Source of the DNA: CAZQLW01 sp964639875
GTDB taxonomy: Archaea; Nanobdellota; Nanobdellia; Woesearchaeales; GW2011-AR9
NCBI GenBank assembly: GCA_964639875.1
Contig: CAZXEM010000001.1
Span: forward strand, 1 to 60,593
Direction: 5' to 3'
Length of the DNA: 60,593 bases
Shown: positions 8,830 to 17,430 of the stretch, piece after piece
Layout of the letters: every line of letters starts with the position of its first letter
Position numbering within the stretch: position 1 is the stretch's first letter
Position numbers and translations under genes: made by a program
The notes under the pieces: generated by a model
Told to the model about the DNA's origin: nothing
The model's database searches: none
The model's input: the letters and a program-made list of their open reading frames with translations, nothing else

Positions 8830-9627
8830 ATGACTTCATTAAAAACTAAAAAACTTCTTAAAGAAGTATCACGGACCCTTCAGAAAGAAAGGGAAACTTT
8901 TTCTAGGCAGGAAATAGTAAAAAAAATGAACGAAATAAAGTATTTATCTAAGCAGAAAAAAGTACCCAAATTATCTTTACAGAAAGAAATTCGTCATCTG
9001 GAAAAAAAATTATCCGGAGTATTTGAACTTGAACAAAAAATGTTGAAAAATAAGAAAAGTGAATCTAGTAAAGTTGCAATTCTTAAAAAACAAATTAACC
9101 AATTGAAAAAAAGGTTAGCTGCTAACGAACAAAAAGATTTGCATAAAAAAGTTGAAAAATTGTCCCACCTTCTAGGAGAATTAATGGCTAAACAAGAAAC
9201 AAAAACTCATGTTAATCTAAATAAAAAAGTTCAAAGAAAAAGTTCAAAATCAAAGTCCAAGCCAGTAAGTAAACAAAAACCTACATCTACGAACAATTCT
9301 AATAAAGCGATTATTTTACAGGAACGTTTAGAAGCTTTAAAAGAAGAAATGGAAGCTAACCCACAATTAAGTACTAAAAATCCAAAAAAAGCTCAATTAA
9401 TTGAAAAGAATATTGTTTCTTTACAAGAAAAATTAAATCAATGTTTAGGTGTTGCCAAAAATATTCCAACCGCAATTAAAACTAAAATGCCCGATAGTGG
9501 AGACGGCCAGATTAAACACAAAATGTTATTTGAAGCACCACCAAGTCCAGTTGAAGATGAAACAATTCCAAAAACTGATTTAGATGATGAACTACCTATG
9601 CCACCACCTCCAAAAATTAAAAAGTAA
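8830..9627 (+). CDS. Lys-rich coiled-coil protein with PPPP-KIKK tail
   Basis: The product has 265 residues, mostly charged helices with two coiled-coil stretches (about 1-125 and 160-205). A Ser/Lys-rich linker lies between them (KSSKSKSKPVSKQKP). The tail DDELPMPPPPKIKK resembles that of the gene 9 bp upstream, with which it shares an operon. It is cytoplasmic by appearance, with no signal peptide. I recognise no domain. The paired Pro-rich and basic tails suggest a shared docking site, which is an inference. Confidence 0.7.
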   Translation: MTSLKTKKLLKEVSRTLQKERETFSRQEIVKKMNEIKYLSKQKKVPKLSLQKEIRHLEKKLSGVFELEQKMLKNKKSESSKVAILKKQINQLKKRLAANEQKDLHKKVEKLSHLLGELMAKQETKTHVNLNKKVQRKSSKSKSKPVSKQKPTSTNNSNKAIILQERLEALKEEMEANPQLSTKNPKKAQLIEKNIVSLQEKLNQCLGVAKNIPTAIKTKMPDSGDGQIKHKMLFEAPPSPVEDETIPKTDLDDELPMPPPPKIKK

Positions 9628-9673
9628 GTTTTAATTTTTCTACATTTTTAGAATTATCATTGTAAAGATAGTA

Positions 9674-9789
9674 TGAATTAAGCTACCAAAACGACCGGCC
9701 TTCTGCGCTTCGCCTATTATGGCTACGCCATGCTCAGCTTACAAATTAAATGTAAAAATAGCTACTCATTATTGGGGTAGCTTAATTCA
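9674..9789. repeat. 116-bp structured intergenic element with 14-bp perfect inverted ends
   Basis: TGAATTAAGCTACC at 9674-9687 is exactly mirrored by GGTAGCTTAATTCA at 9776-9789. The interior is much more GC-rich than its surroundings and contains further small palindromes (GCGCTTCGC, ATGGCTACGCCAT). It could be a structured RNA, a terminator or a small palindromic mobile element. A similar GCGCTTCGC hairpin recurs near 36041. There is no coding potential. Confidence 0.6.
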
Positions 9790-9838
9790 CATCGAAGACA
9801 GTTAAGTTTTTATAATTCAGGTAATTAACTTTAACAAA

Positions 9839-11140
9839 ATGGCAAAAAAATATTTATCAATTCAAGAAATAATTAAAAAAGGTAAAGGTAAAGTATCTTT
9901 ACGTGGCTGGGTACACCGTGAAAGAGGCAGTAACAAATTTAAATTTATCACTCTTAGAGATTCTACTAATGTGATTCAATGTATTCTTGATAGAAACAAT
10001 TTTGAAAGTAGTTGGGAAGAAATTGATAAAATGCAGGTAGAGACCTCAATAGAAATTACGGGGATGATTAAAGCCGATGAACGTGCTCCTAACGGTTATG
10101 AAATTCAAGTAAGTGAGTATAATATTGTGGGTAAATCTGAAAATTATCCAATTACTAAAGATTTTTCTAAAGAGTTCCTTGCAGATAATCGACACTTATG
10201 GTTAAGAAGTAGAAAAATGACTGCAATTTTAAAAATTAGAAGTACAGTTTTTGGAGCGATTGATGAATATTTCAAAGGAGAAGGATTTTATGAATATCAT
10301 TCTCCAATCCTACAGGCAGTACAGTGCGAGGGCGGTTCTGATTTATTTACAGTTGATTATTTTAAGAAGAAAGGTGTCTTTCTAGCCCAAACTTGGCAAT
10401 TGTATGCAGAACCAGCAATTTTTGGTTTAGAAAAAATTTATACTATCTCTCCCAGTTTTCGAGCAGAAAAAAGTAAAACTTCCCGTCATTTAACAGAATT
10501 TTGGCATGCAGAAATGGAAGCGGCCTGGTGTACTTTTGATCAATTACAAAATTATGGGGAAGCTTTAGTAAAATATATTTTCAACAAAGTATTAGAAAAC
10601 AACAAACCGGACTTAGAAGTATTGGGTAGAGATTTGAAAAAAATAAAACCAATCGTTGAAAAACCGTTTATCCGGATGACTTACACTGAAGCTTTAAAAG
10701 TTTTGGACGAGAAATGTGGAATGAAAGTAGCTTGGGGTAAAGATTTGAGAACAATTGAAGAAGATAAATTAACTAGTACCTATGATGTTCCGATAATTGT
10801 CACTCATTATCCAAAAGAAGTTAAGGCTTTTTACATGACGGAAGATCCAGAAAATCCAAAAGTAGTTTTAGGTTTTGATTTATTAGCTCCGGAAGGTCAT
10901 GGTGAAATTATTGGTGCTTCTGACCGAGAACCAGATATTGAAAAAATCAAACAACGATTAAAAGAAGATGGAGAAGATCCCAAAGAATATACTTTTTATT
11001 TAGATACTCGGAAATATGGTAGCGTACCTCACGCAGGTTTTGGTTTAGGTGTAGAACGAGTCATCAAATGGATCTGTGGTTTAGATACGATTAAAGATAC
11101 TATTCCTTTCCCGAGAACAATGGAACGGTACAAACCTTAA
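9839..11140 (+). CDS. asnS: Asparaginyl-tRNA synthetase
   Basis: Charges tRNA-Asn. An N-terminal OB-fold anticodon-binding domain (KVSLRGWVHRERGSNKFKFITLRD) is followed by a class II catalytic core. Motif 2 is in PSFRAEKSKTSRHLTEFWHAEME and motif 3 in GFGLGVERVIKWICG. TWQLYAEPAI in place of the AspRS signature points to AsnRS. At 433 residues it is the usual length. TATA bases at 9808-9815 lie about 25 nt before the ATG, so the mRNA is probably leaderless. A run of ten T follows the stop and probably marks its terminator. Confidence 0.93.
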   Translation: MAKKYLSIQEIIKKGKGKVSLRGWVHRERGSNKFKFITLRDSTNVIQCILDRNNFESSWEEIDKMQVETSIEITGMIKADERAPNGYEIQVSEYNIVGKSENYPITKDFSKEFLADNRHLWLRSRKMTAILKIRSTVFGAIDEYFKGEGFYEYHSPILQAVQCEGGSDLFTVDYFKKKGVFLAQTWQLYAEPAIFGLEKIYTISPSFRAEKSKTSRHLTEFWHAEMEAAWCTFDQLQNYGEALVKYIFNKVLENNKPDLEVLGRDLKKIKPIVEKPFIRMTYTEALKVLDEKCGMKVAWGKDLRTIEEDKLTSTYDVPIIVTHYPKEVKAFYMTEDPENPKVVLGFDLLAPEGHGEIIGASDREPDIEKIKQRLKEDGEDPKEYTFYLDTRKYGSVPHAGFGLGVERVIKWICGLDTIKDTIPFPRTMERYKP

Positions 11141-11151
11141 TTTTTTTTTTA
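11141..11151 (+). terminator. T-tract after asnS
   Basis: Ten T residues directly follow the asnS stop codon. This is the U-tract signal at which archaeal RNA polymerase and aCPSF1 terminate. The next gene starts only 7 bp later, so it may depend on partial read-through. Confidence 0.5.
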
Positions 11152-11157
11152 TTTAAT

Positions 11158-11673
11158 ATGACTCTTCATTTTGATAAGAATGTTCATCAAGCACTGGACA
11201 AAATAGAGTTCTTTGATTATCATGAGATTATTGTCCATGAAAAAGAAGAAGAAAGAACTCATTTGAATTCTTGCCAAATAATTGAAACTTATGGAAAAGC
11301 TAAATGGCAAATTGTAGATTTGTTAAACCAGCAATATAACACCAAATTTGACCTTTATAATTGGTTAAACAAAGATAAAAGTGATGAAGTAGCTTACTTT
11401 CTTAACGAATCTGGATCTAACTGTTTAAATTATTCAGAATTTAAATCTCCCACCAAATTCCATCTTTGGTTAGGAAAAAATGGATTTATAATTGGAATTG
11501 AACAAAATGGCAAAGGATTCAACGCAGAAGAAGTTTATCAAAAAAAAATTAAAGAAAATGAAGGTAACGGGTTTCAATTTTTTGCAAATTGCAAAAGTAA
11601 AGTCTTTTTTAACAATTCAAATGATGCCAAAATCGTTTTTTTTAAACATAATTTCCAAATCAATAATTATTGA
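11158..11673 (+). CDS. Hypothetical protein
   Basis: A soluble 171-residue product with no signal peptide or membrane segment. The middle and C-terminal part have alternating aromatic and charged residues (KFHLWLGKNGFIIGIEQNGKGFNAEEVYQKKI ...), suggesting an alpha/beta domain. I do not recognise the family. It follows asnS by 17 bp across a T-tract and is followed by a protein kinase gene about 100 bp downstream. Codon use looks like that of its neighbours. Confidence 0.65.
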   Translation: MTLHFDKNVHQALDKIEFFDYHEIIVHEKEEERTHLNSCQIIETYGKAKWQIVDLLNQQYNTKFDLYNWLNKDKSDEVAYFLNESGSNCLNYSEFKSPTKFHLWLGKNGFIIGIEQNGKGFNAEEVYQKKIKENEGNGFQFFANCKSKVFFNNSNDAKIVFFKHNFQINNY

Positions 11674-11771
11674 AAACGTATATTCTCCAGTATATACATT
11701 CCAGACCAAAAGATTTATAAAGAGTTCTCCTGAAAAATAATCTCCCCATTTAAAAAGGGAGATAATTACCA

Positions 11772-12962
11772 ATGACAACATATAACTTAAATCAAACAGG
11801 AATTGAATCCCTTATTAATTCACCTAGAAACATCAATCGCGTTCCTAATCCAACAGAAATTATTGAGGAGAAAACTTTTGAATCTGTGTTTGGACAACAT
11901 TGTGATGCTGGTTCATTTGGCACTATAACCCAAAGTCCTAATGGAGGTGTCCGTAAAGTTTTAGCATTTAGTCAGACGCCACTAGTTGATTTACCAGGAA
12001 TTCATCAAAATGTTAAAATATCTCATTTTAATGACAAAAATTACAAATTAAAAAAAGATGATTTGTCTTTAGAATTCACACTTTCAGAACCAAATCACTT
12101 ACATGTTGTTGGTGGCATTATGGAAGGAGTAATTTTACGTTCATTACAAGGTATTGAAGGAGTAGTTTCATACCGTGATCGAACATTTACTGTTATTGAT
12201 GGTTATATTTTTATGTCTACAGAAATGGACAAAGCTCCTGGAAAAACAACTTCTGAACTAGTACAGGAACAAATTACTTTAGAATCCGCATTAAATATTT
12301 CTTATAATGCAGCATTAACCCTTCAACAAGTTCACGATTATGACATTATTCACGGTGATATAACTCCCCAAAACATTATGTCAGATGGACAAAAAACAAC
12401 TATTACCGATTTTGGCAATTCACAAGTTGTTGGTTTAGAAATGTATTTTGGACTTTCCTATCGTGAAGCTAATGAAAAATCTTTTGTAGTAAAATTTGCA
12501 AACGATTTACCTAAAATTGGAACTCCAGCATATTTTGCCCCCGAAACATTTTTTGAAGGTACTTCAATTTCCGGCGATGTATTTTCAATGACCACCACTA
12601 CTCTTTATTTAACAACAGGAATGCTTGTTGCTCGTGAAATTGCAGAAGAAGGATGGAGTCCTAAAATTTATACTGCCACTAAAGAAAAAATGATCGAAAA
12701 TCATGTCCCAAAACCCGTTCGTCAAGCAATTTTATTTAACCTTGCCGTCAATCCAAATAAAAGAGATTTGGACATGCTTATTTCTGCTTTAGGTACTTCT
12801 TTAGGTGCAGAATTACCTGCCGGTGTTAGAGCTTATTCCTGTCCTCCCGTATATGCTCAAACACAATCTCCAATCGTTTCAATGGATTATCTTCAACAAT
12901 TTGGAGAAGCGAAAACAGAATTATTATCTGGTGAAGAACCTAAAAGTAAAATATTACAATAA
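11772..12962 (+). CDS. Eukaryotic-type Ser/Thr protein kinase
   Basis: Transfers phosphate from ATP to proteins. The catalytic elements are present. A Gly loop (AGSFGTI, about 46-52) is followed by a candidate lysine in VRKVLAF (Lys 62) and a helix-C glutamate (MEGVILRSLQG, Glu 118). The catalytic loop is HGDITPQN (Asp 196, Asn 201) and is HGD rather than HRD. DFG (213-215) and the APE-like FAPETF (256-258) complete the set. An extra segment between loop and activation region makes the kinase long, at 396 residues. No membrane segment is seen, so it is cytoplasmic. The gene stands alone before the elongation-factor gene; substrates are unknown. Confidence 0.85.
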   Translation: MTTYNLNQTGIESLINSPRNINRVPNPTEIIEEKTFESVFGQHCDAGSFGTITQSPNGGVRKVLAFSQTPLVDLPGIHQNVKISHFNDKNYKLKKDDLSLEFTLSEPNHLHVVGGIMEGVILRSLQGIEGVVSYRDRTFTVIDGYIFMSTEMDKAPGKTTSELVQEQITLESALNISYNAALTLQQVHDYDIIHGDITPQNIMSDGQKTTITDFGNSQVVGLEMYFGLSYREANEKSFVVKFANDLPKIGTPAYFAPETFFEGTSISGDVFSMTTTTLYLTTGMLVAREIAEEGWSPKIYTATKEKMIENHVPKPVRQAILFNLAVNPNKRDLDMLISALGTSLGAELPAGVRAYSCPPVYAQTQSPIVSMDYLQQFGEAKTELLSGEEPKSKILQ

Positions 12963-13045
12963 AAAACCTACATTTTGATTAGAAAAATCATCTGAAAAAT
13001 AGAAGTTCAACAAATATTCTTCTAAGCTTCTCTCCAATTTCGTGG

Positions 13046-13060
13046 CGAAAGCTTTATAAA
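13046..13060 (+). promoter_or_regulatory. BRE/TATA promoter of the EF-1A gene
   Basis: CGAAA followed by TTTATAAA (13053-13060) is a near-ideal BRE/TATA. Transcription should start about 25 nt downstream, giving a leader of about 40 nt with a strong GGAGG site at 13112-13116 before the ATG at 13125. This differs from the leaderless pattern of most neighbours and fits high expression. Confidence 0.7.
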
Positions 13061-13124
13061 CAAACCAGTTAAAAAACTATTAAACTAATAATCCTAATTA
13101 TAGGAAGAAATGGAGGAATAAAAT

Positions 13125-14417
13125 ATGGCAAAAGAAAAAGAACATATCAACTTGGTTTTCGTAGGTCACGTAGATCACGGTAAATCAACTACGGTAGGAA
13201 GATTATTGTTCGACTCTGGTAATGTAGACGAACAAGCAATGAGAAAATTAAAAGAAAAAGCTGAACAACTTGGTAAAAAAGGTTTCGAATTCGCTTTCGT
13301 TATGGATAACTTGAAAGAAGAACAAGAACGTGGAGTTACTATTGACTTGGCTCACAAAAGATTTGATACTGATAAGTATTACTTTACAATTATTGACGCA
13401 CCTGGTCACAGAGACTTTATTAAAAACATGATTACTGGTGCTGCTCAAGCAGATTGTGCAGTTTTAGTTGTAGCTGCTAATGATGGTGTTAACGCACAAA
13501 CTATCGAACATTTAAAATTAACAAAAATTTTCGGTGTTGGACAGTTAATCGTTGCGGTTAATAAGATGGACATTTCTGGAGTAGAATACTCTGAAGACAG
13601 GTTTAAAGCTGTTGTTGAAGAAGTTAAGAAAAACGCAACACAAGCTGGTTGGGATGTTTCAAAAGTAGCTTTCTTACCTATTGCTTCTTTACAAGGAGAC
13701 AATGTTGCTAAGAAATCAGAAAATATGCCTTGGTGGACTGGAGATACTTTATTACAAGCTATCGACAAATTTGAAGTTCCACAAAAACCAACAGACTTAC
13801 CTTTAAGATTACCATTACAAGATGTTTATAACATCACTGGTATTGGTGTTGTTCCTGTAGGAAGAATCGAAACAGGCGTTATGAAAATTGGTCAAAAAGT
13901 TATTGCTGTTCCTGGAAGAGAAGGTAAAGGTGTTCCTGGCGAAGTTAAATCTATTGAAATGCATCACGAACAAGTTCAACAAGCAGGTCCTGGTGACAAC
14001 GTTGGATTTAACGTACGTGGATTTGGTAAAAAAGATATTGCTCGTGGAGACGTTATCGGCCCTGCTGAAGCTCCTCCAAGTGTAGCTACTGAATTTACTG
14101 CACAAATTGTTATTATGTCACATCCAAGTGTTGTAACTGTTGGTTATACTCCGGTATTCCATATTCATACAGCACAGGTTGCTTGTCAGTTTGTAGAGAT
14201 TATTAAAAAGCTTGATCCTGCAACTGGTAACGAAGTAACAGAAAACAAAGACATCTTAAGAAACGGCGATGCAGCTATTGTTAGATTAAGACCTGTACAA
14301 CCTCTTGTAATTGAAAAGAACTCAGAAATTCCGCAAATGAGTAGATTTGCAATCCGAGATTCTGGTGTTACAGTTGCAGCTGGAATGTGTCAGGAGTTAA
14401 CTAAGAAAGAGATGTAA
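13125..14417 (+). CDS. tuf: Elongation factor 1-alpha (aEF1A)
   Basis: GTPase that brings aminoacyl-tRNA to the ribosome. The G motifs are intact: GHVDHGKST (P-loop), the switch region ERGVTID, DAPGH and NKMD. Two beta-barrel domains follow. At 430 residues it matches archaeal EF1A, and the archaeal-type motif GVGQLIVAVNKMD is present. It is preceded by a strong promoter and a GGAGG ribosome-binding site and followed by a T-rich terminator. uS10 lies just downstream, as in many archaea, but uS7 and uS12 are not here. Confidence 0.96.
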   Translation: MAKEKEHINLVFVGHVDHGKSTTVGRLLFDSGNVDEQAMRKLKEKAEQLGKKGFEFAFVMDNLKEEQERGVTIDLAHKRFDTDKYYFTIIDAPGHRDFIKNMITGAAQADCAVLVVAANDGVNAQTIEHLKLTKIFGVGQLIVAVNKMDISGVEYSEDRFKAVVEEVKKNATQAGWDVSKVAFLPIASLQGDNVAKKSENMPWWTGDTLLQAIDKFEVPQKPTDLPLRLPLQDVYNITGIGVVPVGRIETGVMKIGQKVIAVPGREGKGVPGEVKSIEMHHEQVQQAGPGDNVGFNVRGFGKKDIARGDVIGPAEAPPSVATEFTAQIVIMSHPSVVTVGYTPVFHIHTAQVACQFVEIIKKLDPATGNEVTENKDILRNGDAAIVRLRPVQPLVIEKNSEIPQMSRFAIRDSGVTVAAGMCQELTKKEM

Positions 14418-14449
14418 TAATTTTTATTTTTTTTCCTCTTTATTTTTTA
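14418..14449 (+). terminator. T-rich terminator after EF-1A
   Basis: Two dense T runs directly follow the EF1A stop and precede the promoter of uS10. U-tracts of this kind are the normal archaeal termination signal. Confidence 0.6.
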
Positions 14450-14457
14450 GGGAAAAG

Positions 14458-14465
14458 CTTATAAA
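14458..14465 (+). promoter_or_regulatory. TATA box of the uS10 gene
   Basis: CTTATAAA is preceded by purine-rich GGGAAAAG (BRE). The expected start near 14488 gives a leader of about 45 nt that contains a seven-codon open frame at 14495-14518. Confidence 0.6.
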
Positions 14466-14494
14466 CAACCCAAAACCAGGGATAAAACGTAAGC

Positions 14495-14518
14495 ATGATG
14501 ATGAAAATCACCATGTAA
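14495..14518 (+). CDS. Possible mini-ORF in the uS10 leader (MMMKITM)
   Basis: ATG-ATG-ATG-AAA-ATC-ACC-ATG-TAA lies at the predicted 5' end of the uS10 transcript, where leaderless initiation could occur. It could be a leader peptide or chance. Its four Met codons in seven positions are curious. No ribosome-binding site precedes it. Confidence 0.2.
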   Translation: MMMKITM

Positions 14519-14533
14519 CAGGAAAAATATATA

Positions 14534-14848
14534 ATGGCACAAAGAGCGAGAATAAAATTAGGCAGTACTGATATTAACAAAGTTAATAGAATTTGTGATG
14601 ATATTAGGGGTATTGCTGAAAAGACTGGCGTAGATTTACGTGGACCTATTCCTTTGCCTACTAAGAAACTTAAAGTAACCACTCGAAAAAGTCCTTGTGG
14701 TGACGGGAAAGCAACTTGGGAAAGATACGAGATGCGGATCCATAAACGTTTAATTGATCTCAGTGCTGATGAGAGAACATTAAGATTGGTTATGAGAGTA
14801 CCAATTCCTGAAGGTCTCAACATTGAAATCGATATGGTTGATGTTTGA
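14534..14848 (+). CDS. rps10: 30S ribosomal protein uS10
   Basis: Component of the small-subunit head. The 104-residue protein is full length. It has typical archaeal S10 sequences (KLGSTDINKVNRICDDIRGIAEKTGV, GPIPLPTKKLKVTTRKSPCGDG, YEMRIHKRLIDL). It has its own TATA box after the EF1A terminator and thus forms a separate short transcription unit. The gene order EF1A-uS10 is common in archaea. Confidence 0.96.
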   Translation: MAQRARIKLGSTDINKVNRICDDIRGIAEKTGVDLRGPIPLPTKKLKVTTRKSPCGDGKATWERYEMRIHKRLIDLSADERTLRLVMRVPIPEGLNIEIDMVDV

Positions 14849-14897
14849 TTTAAGAAATTCTAATTTTTTAACAAAATTTAAAGTATAATTAAAATAA

Positions 14898-16139
14898 CTA
14901 TCTAACTTGTTTAATTCTAACTTGTTTATCATTAAGATACTCGTTCTTAATAAAATTGTTAACAAAATCATCTAGCTGAGGATATTTAACTTTAATTTTA
15001 GCAAACAGTTTACCATTTTTAGTAAAAGTATCTTTATTTTTCTTCTTAAAATTTTTAACAAACTCTTTAAGTTTAATTGGCGGACCTTGTCTGAATTCAT
15101 ATTCAGACAATTCATTATTATTTAAAATAAAGTAAATGGTAGCTGTTTTTTTGTGATCCCAATCCCAACCAGATTCTTTAACTCCAAAAACTTCTAATTC
15201 TCTCTTCAAAAACTGAAAACTTTTGAGTAATTTATAACCCATAACATCTTCCTTGTTTTTCTTAACAATTGCTGAGAAAAAAACTAAATGTCCTTTCTTA
15301 GTTTTAGTTTTAAGTTGATCATAACTAATTTCTTCTTTCTCAAACAAACTAACATTCGGATTTTTCAAATACAGTTTAGCTTTCTTTTGAAAAAGTTTAA
15401 ATTTTTCTAAAGACAAAGCGGCAGACGCATTTCTATCCTTATCTACTGGGTCAATAATTATTAACGGAGATTGTAACTTTGACTTGTTCAATTCAAAGAA
15501 AACATTTTTTGTTGGATAATACTTTTCAGGGTCAATAACCTGTTTCAGTTTCCACTTTTGTGATTCTTTTAACAACTTTTGAAAAGAACCATAATAAGCA
15601 ATTAGAATTTCCAATACATAACCTGAGAAGCCAGAAAGATAAGATTCCGCCCCGTAAAGATTATTAGCCCTACAAAATTGTTTAGCTAAACGAATATCGT
15701 CTTTAATTTTCTTTGTATGTTTGTTAACCCATACTGAATGTAATGGCGAGATATCAGTAATATTAAGCGCTTGTTCCATCTTAATAATTTTTAGCACTGG
15801 AACAATTTCAAAAACATAATCCTGATGATTAATTTGAAAATAATCTCTGCTTCCGTGTAACCTTTCAATTTTAATTTTTGGAAAAGATTTCTTAATTGAT
15901 TTTTCTAACAATTCTGATAAAGATGTTGACTGATCTTTATATTTCTGATAATCAAATTGAACAAAAATATCAATATCATGATTACCAGATAACCAAGTAT
16001 CTTTAGCTCCAGAACCGCCAAGAGTGGCTTTTGCATCTTTTAAGTTAGAATTTAATTTTTTAATAAAAGTTGAAACTAATTTTTGCAGTTTATTTTGTTC
16101 TTCTTTGCTTGGTTTAATTTTATTCAATATTTCTTGCAT
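14898..16139 (-). CDS. cca: CCA-adding tRNA nucleotidyltransferase, archaeal class I
   Basis: Adds the 3' CCA to tRNAs, which is needed because the tRNA genes seen here do not encode CCA. The nucleotidyltransferase motif GGSGAKDTWL is followed by DIDIFVQF, supplying the metal-binding Asp pair (55, 57). The rest matches the archaeal class I layout with central and tail domains; the length is 413 residues. It converges with uS10. The C-terminus is Lys-rich (KNEYLNDKQVRIKQVR). Confidence 0.92.
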   Translation of the reverse strand: MQEILNKIKPSKEEQNKLQKLVSTFIKKLNSNLKDAKATLGGSGAKDTWLSGNHDIDIFVQFDYQKYKDQSTSLSELLEKSIKKSFPKIKIERLHGSRDYFQINHQDYVFEIVPVLKIIKMEQALNITDISPLHSVWVNKHTKKIKDDIRLAKQFCRANNLYGAESYLSGFSGYVLEILIAYYGSFQKLLKESQKWKLKQVIDPEKYYPTKNVFFELNKSKLQSPLIIIDPVDKDRNASAALSLEKFKLFQKKAKLYLKNPNVSLFEKEEISYDQLKTKTKKGHLVFFSAIVKKNKEDVMGYKLLKSFQFLKRELEVFGVKESGWDWDHKKTATIYFILNNNELSEYEFRQGPPIKLKEFVKNFKKKNKDTFTKNGKLFAKIKVKYPQLDDFVNNFIKNEYLNDKQVRIKQVR

Positions 16140-16218
16140 TGATTCAAAGAATTGTTCTTATTTTATATTAATGTTTTTATTCTGATTTTACTACTAGATA
16201 ATCATAAACGAGGAAAGG

Positions 16219-16288
16219 TTTATAAAGTCTTTTTCATTTTAAGAGATTATAATAATAATAATAATAATAATAATAATTATCATGAGGT
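16219..16288 (+). promoter_or_regulatory. TATA box, AAT-repeat leader and ribosome-binding site
   Basis: GGTTTATAAAG at about 16218-16228 should start transcription near 16250. The leader then consists of an AAT microsatellite followed by GAGGT (16284-16288), 9 nt before the ATG at 16298. Confidence 0.55.
16251..16277. repeat. (AAT)9 microsatellite
   Basis: Nine perfect AAT units lie in the leader of the following small membrane-protein gene. The copy number could vary by slippage and alter leader length. Confidence 0.9.
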
Positions 16289-16297
16289 AAAAATAAA

Positions 16298-16597
16298 ATG
16301 TTAAAACACGAATATAAACCAGGATTTGCAAAAATACCAGGATGGGAACATAAAGATGCAAGTTATATTGTTGAAAATCAAAAGATGAATAATGCTAAAG
16401 GAATGGGCGGATTAGTAGGATTTGTTACCGGAATAAGTCTTTTCCCAGCAGGTATAGAAAAACTTGACCAATTAGTAAATATGCCTAGTCCAGTAGGAGC
16501 AGGTTTGATGATTGCAGGAACAGCTTTAATAACTTATTTAGGAGTAAAGGCTGGAGAAAGAATTGCTAATTACGAAAATAACAAGTATCGATTTTAA
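16298..16597 (+). CDS. Small membrane protein
   Basis: The product has 99 residues. A soluble N-terminus (about 1-32) is followed by two hydrophobic segments, about 36-56 (GLVGFVTGISLFPAG) and 66-86 (GAGLMIAGTALITYLGV), and a short polar tail. Probably a hairpin membrane protein. No family is recognised. The gene has its own promoter and a leader with an AAT repeat and GAGGT site. It converges with the following minus-strand gene, with a 4-bp overlap of the ends. Confidence 0.7.
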   Translation: MLKHEYKPGFAKIPGWEHKDASYIVENQKMNNAKGMGGLVGFVTGISLFPAGIEKLDQLVNMPSPVGAGLMIAGTALITYLGVKAGERIANYENNKYRF

Positions 16598-17337
16598 ATC
16601 TTTTTAAATTCTTTTTCAATTAATTTTTCCATAACTTTTTCTTCTTTTTCTAAGAAACGTAATTCTTTAATTAAAAACATCTTAATTTGATTCTTGAAGA
16701 TTAATAATAAAAGTAATAAGCTAACCATAACTGTGATCAGAATCATTGTAACACTTACTTCTCCCGCTGCTAACTCCGCTCCAAAATAAGTTAAAATAAT
16801 CATCTGTAAGATAAAACCAACAGTTGAGACCCAATTAAAATCTCTTAATCTAATCGAAGTTAAACCGGCCATGAAACTTACCAAATCGTTAGGGAATATT
16901 GGTGCAATCCTAGCTAGGAATAAAGCCCATCTCTTTTTCTGCTGAAAAAAAATGTGAAAATGGACCATTTCTTTCTTGCCAAACAATTTTAAAGCAAGTT
17001 TTTTACCATACTTTCTCCCAACTAAAAAAATGATCATTGATCCAAAAAAAGCACCGATTAAACTGTAAACTAATCCCAGAATTGGACCAAAAACAAATCC
17101 GGCAACAATTGTAGTTATTTGTGATGGAATTATTGATATTGTTGTTTGGAATGTTTGTAATAATATTATCGCTATTGGTGCTAAAACGCCAAAACTGAGG
17201 ATTAAAGTTTTTAACAATTCAGGGTTTGCTAAATAATACTGAACAGTTTTAGATTCTGTAATCAAGAAATAAAATAAAATAGCTAAAGCCAGAAGTAAAA
17301 AATATTTCAGTTTATGCACCCTCTTTTTAATTTGCAT
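16594..17337 (-). CDS. TVP38/TMEM64 (VTT-domain) membrane protein
   Basis: Multi-pass membrane protein of 247 residues in the DedA-like/VTT superfamily, whose members act in lipid scrambling or transport. The core block is visible: SQITTIVAGFVFGPILGL, GAFFGSMIIFLVGRKYG, then the re-entrant region ARIAPIFPNDLVSFMAGLT. A basic N-terminus and a charged C-terminal tail (EKEEKVMEKLIEKEF) face the cytoplasm. The substrate cannot be predicted. Confidence 0.87.
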   Translation of the reverse strand: MQIKKRVHKLKYFLLLALAILFYFLITESKTVQYYLANPELLKTLILSFGVLAPIAIILLQTFQTTISIIPSQITTIVAGFVFGPILGLVYSLIGAFFGSMIIFLVGRKYGKKLALKLFGKKEMVHFHIFFQQKKRWALFLARIAPIFPNDLVSFMAGLTSIRLRDFNWVSTVGFILQMIILTYFGAELAAGEVSVTMILITVMVSLLLLLLIFKNQIKMFLIKELRFLEKEEKVMEKLIEKEFKKI

Positions 17338-17430
17338 TAAAAGTAATTAAAATTGTTGAAGTATTTAAAGTTTATTTAATATTAGGGGTAACGGAGACTT
17401 TTTATATTAATTGTTTTTTCTATAATCAAG

